Shown piece by piece: positions 11,501 to 18,777 of a DNA stretch of 20,128 nt; positions within the stretch are counted from its first letter, which is position 1; each line of letters opens with the position of its first letter. Origin of the DNA: Sphacelaria rigidula. Lineage: Eukaryota; Phaeophyceae; Sphacelariales. The position numbers were made by a program, and so were the translations under genes. The stretch spans positions 1 through 20,128 of the forward strand of contig CAXNAA020000566.1 of NCBI GenBank assembly GCA_964200075.2. The letters are read 5' to 3'. Under the pieces are notes generated by a model that was given only the letters and a program-made list of their open reading frames with translations, had not been told where the DNA came from and searched no databases.

Positions 11501-14500
11501 CTTGAAAATGTGAACGAGTTGGTGCACTTCCTTTGTTGCTGTAATATTGCCAGAACGTCAACATGGCGTTGGAACGGGAGTGATCCAACACCGGCGTGCC
11601 CGCCGTATTTGTCGTCATTAATCTTCGTAACGGCTGTGTCGGCTTATTGCGTGGCCGGCATTGACCCATTTTGTTTCGTGGTACATCCACACCCTGCGCC
11701 TGTTCGTGCCATAAATAGGTGCAGGGTGAACCTGCTTGCCCTAGGAGGAATCGAGAAACTGTACCGGGTTTGAGGACACCCAGAAGAATAGTCACAAGTT
11801 AGCCTACAATGCTGTCCGAGCCCGGCGTCGCCATTTGTGCTTCCTTGTTTTGTATGGAATTTCAGTATATGGAAGGCTGCTGTGCATGCACCCAACAAGA
11901 GGGAACGAGAATTAGATTTCACATGTCCCACTTCCCGTCACGTTCTCGACAGCAGGACCACAGGACCACAGGACCAACACATGACAGTTTCGCAGTCCTC
12001 TTCTCTCACCACGGCAAAGGCGAGGATGACGTCGTCGTCTCTGACACAAGTGAGCGGCTCTTTGTTGTCCAGCATCCGAGCCCTGGTACATATGAGCACA
12101 CAACATCCGTCATTTAATCTTCAAAAAAGAAGTGTGCCATCATTGGTGTTCAGTTGTCCATCAACAACACGCATTTATTACACAAGGGTTGTGACAGGGA
12201 GGGTGGGTGACGAGGGAGCGGCGGTATTTGTGCTTGTGGCGTTGAAATAACCCAGGGGCACGGTCGAGTTCCCGCGACACAACAGATCTAACGGGCAGCG
12301 CGGATAAAAGGTTGTACTTTCTTCCTTCGCTAGTTCAGCCAGCGGTGCGGCGCCCAGGGATGGGCAAGCCATACACAGCGAGGAGCAACCTTCTGTTTTT
12401 TCCATCAGCGACCAAGCGTCTCAAGCACAGGCGAATACTCCCTCGCCATTGACCCCAAGCGTCGGCCAACGTAACCCTAGCTACAAATTCACCCTGTGCT
12501 CTACTCTACCATATAATGGTACAGCACCATTCACATGGTAGCTAGCCACAGCATACGCTCACACGAGTATTTCTTGCAGGCGGGGAGTTAGCGACTGTAC
12601 TCACTGGTGATGATGTTGCGGCATTGAGGAAACCACGAGCGCCGATGGTTCCAATCCACATAGTGCGGAGAGCTTGCGCTTCAAGTCGTCCACCTGAGGG
12701 GGAGGCGGGGGGCGGCGGGAAAACAACCCAGAATATTGACAACATATGACCACACCTCGGGGCTTAGTTGATGCGTGACAAGTCATCAATTAACCCATCA
12801 ACAACAGAACTTCAGGGTACCCTCAGCATGCTCTGGAGGCGACCGAGCAGCGGTACTGAATCACGTACGATGACACACATAAACACTCTAGCCCATATGT
12901 CAGAGCTACCCCAAAAATGACAAGAGGTCATGAACGACGAATTCACACGTGAAGTTCAGCAACTGCAAGTGGCAAGCAGCACGCGGCAAGTACCACTACC
13001 GATTGCAGAATGTGAATGCAATCCTCACCTCCCCTAGCCTGGGCAACATCATACCGTATCGCACGGGCACAAGTTGCCTCGGGTTACTAAACTCCACCGC
13101 CTCGCCATCTGCATAATGCAAAGGATGCAAACAGCACGAGCAGCATCATGCGGGGGGTAAGTAAGCACGTGCAAGGTTCGGGTCACGGCGAAGCACAACG
13201 CAATGGTTGTCAAGCCGACCCGATACCCTGAACGACTACTGATACACAAGACATACCTAATGTTTTTTCAAGTAAAGTGACCGTGCCATAGTAATAGAAC
13301 AGGTTGATTACATCCCAACCATTACAGGGGATACCGTCAAACGGGCACGCTGCTGACGCCATACACGCGAAAATTTTGCCGGCGCGAAAACATGCGACGG
13401 ATAAGAGATCGAAGAGCAGCAAACGCCACATTCGGTTGCCTGACAGCAACCTCAGCATCGTCAATACCTGCAGTGCGAGTGGAAGCGTCGCCCCCGGTGG
13501 TGGATCCAACTATATCCCTAGTGCGTATTCTGGGTAGCAGAACGACAGTCACCATCTTGTCGTTGCGGATAGGGATGGGCACTTGCAAGCACATGAAGGG
13601 ATCGAACGTGACAGACTGCGTGTGTACACAACCAACGGGCAGCGAGGACGGCGGCGCATTGGGGGGATGGCAATAGTGAGGGCTGGGATGTCGAGCAGGG
13701 GAGAGCATAGGATATGAGAAATATGATGTATTTTCTTACAAGGCCTGTGCATGTGCAACAAGCATTGGAACCCGACAGTAAAAACGAAGCCAGAAGGCGT
13801 CAGTCACAATAGGACAACACACACCTTTTTGTTGCACACGGGGCACCGACATTCCATCTTCAGCTGCCCGTAAAACAGGTCCACGATCACGCTCCGGTTC
13901 CGCTGTACGTGCCTGTCCCATGCTTCGTCTGCCAGCTGCCGGTCCGATTTGCCCGACTCCGTCTCATCATCGTCAGGCGCAGCCACGTACGGCTTGTCAA
14001 TAACCCGGTTCACATCTTCGTGCAACGCGTCCAACATTTCATTGAGAAATTCCTGTTTAAACGGCAGTCAGTCGGCAGGAAACGTTCGTGAAATGATGTC
14101 GCCGCGCAATACAGGGAACACATTGAAGAGAAGTCTCATGGCATGCAGCTGACGAAAATGTTTGCAAGAGAATCATCACTTGTTGCTGTTGCTATCTTGC
14201 GCACAACCAGGAAGCAAGCACAGCAGCAACAGCAACCACGATGCCCCCTCGAGTGATGGTATGATTAAGCCCTTCAGGACTCAGCTCGCTAGTTGAACGT
14301 CAGTTGGACGTGCTTTGCGAGAGGATTCACAAAAGTTGCGGAATGATCATACTGAACTGAAAGCGACCATTCTCCTGTGAAACTCCTGCTAGCCACAAGT
14401 CCAACTGGCGTTCATCCAAGTGTTCTCAACGGGTCATCATCTCGTTTTGGCGAATTTCAGGAGGGGCAGGGGGACTGTCAACACCAAATACCTCGAACAG

Positions 14501-17500
14501 TTTCAGATAGTTGGTATGGGGTGCTCGCTTGAAGAGTTGAAGGACTACGAAGTCTATACATTGCGAAGGTGGTGCTCGAATACTACTGTCGATAACCACG
14601 ATTTACACCACAAACACAAACGGAACATGAACGGAAGAAACTGAACAAAAAAATAATGCCCTACGAGGCAGAGCTGTGACCAACAAGACCCGAGTACCTG
14701 AGAATCTTGCTGCTCGTTACCAGAGAACTGCGGCTTGTACTTGACCAATCCAGCCCTGAACTTCCGGGGGTAAATACACAAAAAATCCTGGGACCAGAGA
14801 GACTTCAGCAACTGAGCGAATTCCTCCACCAGCTTCCCCTGTTCGAGAGATGGAAGAAAACAAGAACATCGATGATTGAAAACCGCATATTTAGCATGTC
14901 TCGAGAGAGGTACAGATGATTTGGACCGAAATCAAGCCAACCCACCGCATTTCGAAACCGATGATCACTACCGTGCGCCCCCTTGGTTACAAACCACGCC
15001 GGGGAAAGCTCTGCGGGCTTGCTGCAGCCCAACACCGTCCTTCTGCTGAATCTTCCTTGGTCCCACGATGTATCCACGGCACTTGCGAAAAAGGGATTAC
15101 GCTGCAGCAGCAGTAGATGTTTTCATTCATCCGATATTGCGGCGTACTTCATCTCACCTGGGTCCCAAGTGGATTATACTTGTTCACCTCCGCCGCCCAC
15201 ATGTCCGACAGTAAATAGGCACGCACAAGAGGCGTGTGCGACAGGCATTGCACCGCAGAGTTCAAGTAACAAGTGTTGCCCAAGTTGACCAGTCCACAGG
15301 CCCCAGCGACTGGCGGCCTCCCCGGGGTATTACTTCTTCGGTTCAGCGTACCCCCGACATAATTAGACAAACCATCTGCACCACCGCTGGCTTGTGTTCG
15401 AGATGCAGAGCCATTCGCCGAGCGGGGTTGTTCAGAGGTCCACTGTCCGCCCTCCCCGGGGAAACGGCCGACCGGCGGCTGGAAAGTGCCATTCCCCTGT
15501 CTAGATAAGTTTGACGATGCGTTCGAGGGCGCTCCGCTTTTGACGGATGGAGGGTTTGGAGATAACTCCTGCGGTAAGTCGGTAAGTACAGAAGGCCGAG
15601 AAAAACAAAAGAAATAAAACAAAATAATCACGAAAAAAATCTCGCAAACCTTTTGTGTATTAATCAGGAACACGGAAATACTACCATGACACAAGACGGA
15701 GGGCCGAACTCTCTTACCAGGCTCGTGAGAGACGTATATGCTAGGTGGGTACAGCACGAATTTGCGCCATGTCGATGTCAATGTCAATGTCGTGGTTTAA
15801 GTGGGCATACGTGTGCGCCCAACCCGACGCTGTCCCGACCTTGTAGGGTTGCACTTGCAAATGAGGCATCCGTGTTTCCTATTTCGAGGGGGGCGGGTTT
15901 GCTCACGGCGGACGAGTATCGACCGCTCGTCTGAGCTCGAGAATGAGTTACCCCCCATGCTTCTGAGCGTGACTTGACTGAACCAGCAAATACCTCATCA
16001 CCCTCCACTTCTCCCGTTCCATCCTCTCCCTCTCCCGCCGTCAGCACAGCCTGGGCAGGCATGGCGGGCGCCGTGTGGCTCGCTTCCGCAGCAAGTTTAA
16101 GGCTCTTACTGTCATACCTGTCGATGAGGAAAATATTCAATGGGGACGTCGGCAGCCTTGCTTTCGAGTTATCTGTGAATCGCGCGCAAAGCTCACGGAA
16201 CAGCAACGCCGAACTTGCACGTTGGGCACTGTTTCAGATGGACACATTCTCCCATATATTATAATCGTCACACGTACAACGTCTTCGACCACAAGCACAG
16301 CACAGAGGTAACGGGTGTCAGACACGCGAGGGAAACTCACCATTCGTCCCACTGCGGCGCGAAGCGATCGAAGCGCACCCGCACCCGCATTCTCTTCCGA
16401 GATGAGCCCCCCCCTGCTTCTCGGCTGCTGCTTCTCCCCCCCGATCCATCCCCGCCGTTCTGTTGCTGTCGCTGTTGCTTTTGCAGGCTGGACCCGGAGC
16501 TGAGCGTCGACGCTTGATCTTCTTCGACAGACTGATGCGCTCTAGACCTTCGGTTCTGCAGGGCCGGCGGGGAATTTCAGAACTTCGTTCATCACTTCTT
16601 CGTGATGAATAGCTCCTACGGTACACACAGTCTGACTGGTGACGATGGTGCCGACAGTCTAGTGTGGATGAGGTAACAACTAACTACACTTGACACCTGC
16701 GCTGGCAGCGGCCCCCTTTTATGGACCTTCCTGGCCGCTCACTTCTTGGGACAAGCGGTAGGACAGGGTGCATGCAATCACCATGGTAAACCATATCACC
16801 ATGTAACGGAAAGCCTTTTTCCAGGGCATCGTACTCGAAATAGGATAATACTTCAAATCACCTGAGCTCATGCTCGTCCGATTTCGATACATGATACATG
16901 TGTGCCGCAGCAATGTCATTGGCCTTGGCCCTTGTAAGACCCGGTCGACTGTAAAACGACAATTTTCCGGTGAGAAACGTACACGCCAACGCGAGCGTTC
17001 GTGACTTGACTTTGTGTTGATGAAAAATGGCTCCTGCAGTAAAGATCCTTCAAGTGTACACATTCGAAAGGGGGATTGGACTGAACCTACAGTAACAGCA
17101 CAACAGTACCGCGGGCAGCGTCAAGTGTCTCCCATCCATCACCTTTCCATTTGTGCTACGGCACCCGTGTCGGGTTTTGAGTTTCGAGTGCTGTCTTGTG
17201 AAAGCTCAACCTCACCTTGCTTGTCTTTCCCACAGGGCCCTCAGAGTCGATAATTCTTGAGCTACTCCTGTGCTGCACCTCCACAACCTGTGGGCAAGAT
17301 CATAGATGCGTGCACGAGCAAGGCGACATTCGGGACCCAAGCCAGAAACTCTACAGCACGTCCGCTGCGTACACGTGGTCAAAACGTACGATTGATGGCA
17401 CCCTGAAGTCCACCATGGAGGACACTCAAGTGCCTGTGGCCAAGTCTGGAACGTGCACATTGCCAAGAGAGGGGTGGAAATTGCAAGCAAGCTCGAGAAC

Positions 17501-18777
17501 TTGCAATATGGCAACTCGCACCTCTCCTCGGAACCACCGACCCTGGTAATCCATGGCGTCAACACGTGCTCCTTCGCGAAAGTGTCGGAAGCCTGGGTCT
17601 TCGATATACCTGCGTCGAGGCCATGATCCGTCTAGCAACCTGGTCTCCACCATCACCTTCTCCCCGCCCTGCAGGCCCAGCTCCGACAAAGTCATGCGCT
17701 AATGAAACGTACGCAAAACGCGGACATGCGTATGTAGCGACCAGAGCAGACAGACAGACACGGATTTGGGCTTGGGGGTACGGCTAGCGTGCATACGATC
17801 AACATGGTACAATCAAGATGGATATGCCAGAACAGGTGGCGGGGGGAAAAAACGCGGTAAAAAGAGTTCGGGGTCGTTGTCATCTTGTCAGCCGATTCGT
17901 GGGCTCCAAGCAGAACACGTGCTGCGAACATGTGACAGGAGCACGCTGATCGCGGAAACTTGAGCATTTCTAGACGACCACTAGCAACTACTGGGAACGA
18001 CAAATTCCTGTAGAGTGCGCAGTGTTGGTGTGTAAGGTCGCTGTGATGGCTTACCTCCTCTTCGGGCTTGACCATGATCCAATGGCTAACCCCCGTTGGG
18101 GCATCCATGCCTCCCACCATTCCATCTCCAAGAAAGCTGAAACGCGGTCGACAGCTACTGCCGGGTGTGGACACCTGCCGCGAGAAAATTTACAGATAAT
18201 TTGAACAAGTAGCGGCAAGGAAAGAACACCGCACAGTGAATGACATGCACGTAAGGGTGTTGGTGCGAAGCGAACCAACACATCGCCGCAAACTCGTGCA
18301 AGACATGCGCAGCTACCAAGTATGGGCATTGAACACACAACATTGCTCTCACTCAGTGCCTCTTTCGTCCAGCACCGGTTATGGAAGCAATTGCTACACG
18401 ACAAATCTCCTCCCGAGGCGTTCGGCAGACTGCCTTTCAGCACAAAACATTTTCAAGACGAGAGCGGCCCAAATTGTCACAAATTCGCCGAGCGCATAGA
18501 GTGTTTCGCTGTACAATGTCCTGATTTCGCTCACATTGGACGGCCGAGGCGTGTCTATGAGACCAGTAGGACTGATCTCCAACACCCAAAGGCGACTCTC
18601 CAGAACTTCATCTTCTCCACTCTCCGCCGGGGTCTCAGCCGCCCATTGACCCTTGTCACCAGTGTCATCCCTGTCTTTATCGTCTTCATCGCCCTCGCCC
18701 TCTCCATTTGCATGTGTGGTACCCTCCTTTGATGACAGATCACAGCGCTTTCTTGTCAAGTCACGATGCTCAAATTC
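3089..18777 (-). CDS. Ubiquitin-specific protease (USP4/11/15-like, family C19) with two UBL and two Tudor-knot-like domains; 24 exons, 5' end incomplete
   Basis: This thiol protease should cleave isopeptide bonds after ubiquitin's C-terminal Gly. Exons in gene order (minus): 18777-18586, 18174-18055, 17698-17522, 17287-17216, 16555-16341, 16117-15994, 15568-15158, 14838-14698, 14052-13825, 13615-13468, 13108-13029, 12693-12605, 12082-12010, 9896-9493, 8959-8815, 8447-8247, 7930-7842, 7314-7198, 6315-6117, 5719-5615, 5051-4899, 4514-4386, 3971-3783, 3187-3089 (stop TGA 3091-3089). All introns are GT-AG. Exon lengths sum to 3900 nt and phase is kept throughout, which strongly supports the model. 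Residue numbers below count from 18777 and are not true N-terminal numbers. Catalytic elements visible: NLGNTC (Cys about residue 400), [18 protein letters not shown] (His about 1231) and WLHFDDEF (Asp 1262/1263). Human USP15 has an N-terminal DUSP domain; none is seen here, so upstream exons may be missing or the gene may lack it. Least certain parts are the 5' edge of exon 1 and the acceptors of exons 16, 20 and 21. Confidence 0.9.
4251..4292. repeat. Tandem heptamer CATTCAT, six copies
   Basis: Six perfect head-to-tail copies of CATTCAT, decaying into CAGTCAG. It lies in intron 22 of the USP gene, between exon 22 (4386) and exon 23 (3971). Likely a length-polymorphic minisatellite. Confidence 0.95.
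5314..5337. repeat. Imperfect CAA/CGA trinucleotide tract
   Basis: A short run of ACA/ACG triplets on the plus strand in intron 20, read as GTT/GTC in the pre-mRNA. It is interrupted and probably old. Confidence 0.8.
6117..7930 (-). other. Exons 17-19: distal part of the catalytic insert leading back to the catalytic core
   Basis: Exon 17 (7930-7842) follows a strong pyrimidine tract and CTCAG acceptor and reads [19 protein letters not shown], leaving in phase 2 at GTGAGG. Exon 18 (7314-7198) follows CCTTTAG and reads [12 protein letters not shown], ending TRFVLP at a GTGATA donor. Exon 19 (6315-6117) completes a Thr and reads [20 protein letters not shown], then LPFTIKIV, ending at AAG/GTGAGG. 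In USP15 the corresponding run is VIIPVCLREK, then FLMAVPRNNTEDKLYNLLLL, then the LFTFQF strand, so [15 protein letters not shown] joins correctly across the intron. This was the hardest segment to place; it is the combination that satisfies all phases from exon 16 to exon 20. Confidence 0.7.
8247..8959 (-). other. Exons 15-16: second Tudor-knot-like domain, with degraded aromatic motif
   Basis: Exon 15 (8959-8815) enters in phase 2, completing an Arg codon from exon 14, and ends [20 protein letters not shown] at a GTGAGT donor. Exon 16 (8447-8247) starts [14 protein letters not shown], runs through a Ser/Arg/Pro loop, then reads [19 protein letters not shown] and [16 protein letters not shown], closing at GTAAAT. 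The DALDYQG.WF core nearly repeats [10 protein letters not shown] of the first copy, so the two are probably duplicates. Where copy 1 has WDEW, this copy has VDEQ, although another Trp follows in EQEW. Ligand binding may therefore differ or be lost. The exon 16 acceptor is AAG with a weak pyrimidine tract and is chosen for phase and fit. Confidence 0.75.
8488..8523. repeat. (AAC)12 microsatellite, (GTT)12 in the pre-mRNA
   Basis: Twelve perfect AAC triplets on the plus strand. In the minus-strand transcript this is a U/G tract that ends 40 nt before exon 16 (8447), within the last part of intron 15. It also creates a run of Val, Leu or Cys in long spurious minus frames. Confidence 0.95.
8982..9029. 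repeat. G-rich tract (plus), C-rich pyrimidine tract of intron 14 (minus)
   Basis: Several G runs of three to seven, separated by A, T or C, occupy the plus strand just upstream of exon 15 in the transcript sense. On the minus strand they form a long polypyrimidine tract ending about 22 nt before the ACAG acceptor at 8960, so it probably helps define that splice site. The plus strand could form a G-quadruplex. Confidence 0.85.
9493..9896 (-). other. Exon 14: Ala/Ser/Pro-rich low-complexity linker ending in an acidic tract
   Basis: A single open exon of 404 nt lies between a CTTTGTCAG acceptor and a GTGAAT donor, phase 0 in and phase 2 out. It encodes about 134 residues: Ala/Ser/Pro-rich at first, then Val/Gly-rich, ending [17 protein letters not shown]. 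Human USP4 and USP15 also carry a poorly conserved acidic linker in this part of the catalytic insert. It is probably disordered and could act as a tether or a pseudo-substrate for basic partners, which is inference. A long open plus-strand frame over the same bases is an antisense shadow produced by the codon bias. Confidence 0.8.
10447..10474. repeat. Direct repeat, copy 1 (28 nt)
   Basis: Reads ACAACAATTACAAAACGT, then TTTCGAGCTC. The second copy starts 78 nt downstream and matches at 26 of 28 positions; only the two bases after ACGT differ. Both lie in intron 13. Confidence 0.9.
10525..10552. repeat. Direct repeat, copy 2 (28 nt)
   Basis: Same core as the copy at 10447, with GA in place of TT before TCGAGCTC. 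The 50 nt between the copies shows no obvious mobile-element ends. A local slip duplication is the simplest origin. Confidence 0.9.
11954..11976. repeat. Tandem ACAGGACC octamer, three copies
   Basis: Three near-perfect copies of an eight-base unit in the donor-proximal part of intron 13, about 35-55 nt downstream of the exon 13 donor in transcript sense. Confidence 0.8.
12010..13108 (-). other. Exons 11-13: ubiquitin-like domain 2 (UBL2) inside the catalytic domain
   Basis: Exon 11 (13108-13029) enters in phase 1 and ends [11 protein letters not shown]. Exon 12 (12693-12605) reads [20 protein letters not shown] and leaves in phase 2. Exon 13 (12082-12010) completes a Gln and reads [13 protein letters not shown], then [14 protein letters not shown]15 has the matching run KVVVPKIGN, LDLCTALSALSGIPADKMIV, then the ERDDIYVFEI strand. 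The embedded UBL sits in the insertion between the two catalytic halves, as in USP4/11/15. Splice sites are good: a C-rich tract precedes the CTCAG acceptor of exon 12, and the exon 12 donor is GTGAGT. The short Gly/Ser/Thr-rich end of exon 10 leads into this domain. Confidence 0.88.
13468..15568 (-). other. Exons 7-10: USP catalytic domain, N-terminal half (Cys box, QQD block, first zinc pair)
   Basis: Exon 7 (15568-15158) begins with about 85 residues of Ser/Gly/Asn/Pro-rich linker, then [20 protein letters not shown], the USP Cys box; the nucleophile codon is 15271-15269. NPLGTQ closes the exon at a GTGAGA donor. Exon 8 (14838-14698) reads [15 protein letters not shown], then [14 protein letters not shown]. 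Exon 9 (14052-13825) continues [17 protein letters not shown] and ends [10 protein letters not shown], whose CxxC is the first half of the structural zinc site. Exon 10 (13615-13468) reads [16 protein letters not shown], the conserved strand after the zinc knuckle. These match human USP15 block for block, including HEDVNRV for HEDLNRI. No catalytic or zinc residue is missing. Confidence 0.95.
15994..17575 (-). other. Exons 3-6: first Tudor-knot/chromo-barrel-like domain, split by a Ser/Gln/Gly-rich insert
   Basis: The end of exon 3 reads [17 protein letters not shown], exon 4 (17287-17216) starts [10 protein letters not shown], and exon 5 (16555-16341) ends [15 protein letters not shown], with the last Trp codon completed by exon 6 (16117-15994), which starts [11 protein letters not shown]. 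The pattern of G.rvDAmD..G.W...VveV followed by V.F......WDEW is typical of the SH3-like Tudor-knot/chromo-barrel fold, which binds methylated lysine, RNA or protein partners. Between the two halves, exon 5 carries about 55 residues of low complexity (Gln-rich, then Gly/Ser/Arg), probably a disordered loop. Exon 6 continues as an acidic linker ending EVEGDE. The WDEW aromatics are intact in this copy. The fold call is from motif only; Agenet or MBT-like names would be alternatives. Confidence 0.7.
17600..18777 (-). other. Exons 1-3: ubiquitin-like domain 1 (UBL1) with acidic insertion
   Basis: Exon 1 (18777-18586) reads through DLTRKRCDL, a long Gly/Asp/Glu stretch around [12 protein letters not shown], and ends in LESRLW at a TGG/GTGTTG donor. 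Exon 2 (18174-18055) ends in [11 protein letters not shown] at a GTAAGC donor. Exon 3 starts at 17698 with [18 protein letters not shown] and continues to DGSWPRR. The order RLW, then a KP-containing strand, then [21 protein letters not shown] parallels the end of the USP4/15 UBL (RLW..., IQDAGLYQGQVLVIEQ, DGTWPR). In the family this domain lies between DUSP and the catalytic core and modulates activity. The acidic stretch of about 45 residues is an insertion relative to human USP15. An in-frame TGA at 18787-18785 means exon 1 must begin below it; I chose the CTGAG acceptor, but nearby AG alternatives exist. Upstream UBL1 strands were not found. Confidence 0.75.

Larger units (their letters stand above)
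9897..12009 (-). other. Intron 13, unusually long (2.1 kb), possibly with an unplaced exon
   Basis: The other 22 introns are 209 to 882 nt; this one is 2113 nt. The flanking exons join cleanly in phase 0 without anything between them. It holds a 28-nt direct repeat (10447 and 10525), three copies of an ACAGGACC octamer near 11954-11976, and a minus-strand open frame at 10792-10532. I recognise no transposon, RNA gene or conserved protein block in it. An alternative or lineage-specific exon cannot be excluded. Confidence 0.6.

Noticed and set aside
12241-12405. Possible exon reading RLLLAVYGL after exon 12
   Set aside because: It fits the phase but has a poor acceptor and an early stop. The exon at 12082-12010 fits the same phase, has a better acceptor and contains the conserved RDDDVILAF strand.
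13316-13467. Continuation of exon 10 as an open frame reading [14 protein letters not shown]
   Set aside because: Exon 10 must leave in phase 1 to join exon 11, and the GCAG/GTATTG site at 13468 does so. Exon 11 then restores the conserved [11 protein letters not shown] strand.
16719-17063. 114-codon minus frame with a hydrophobic stretch
   Set aside because: It lies wholly in intron 4 and cannot be joined to exon 4 or 5 without breaking phase; the hydrophobic segment looks incidental.
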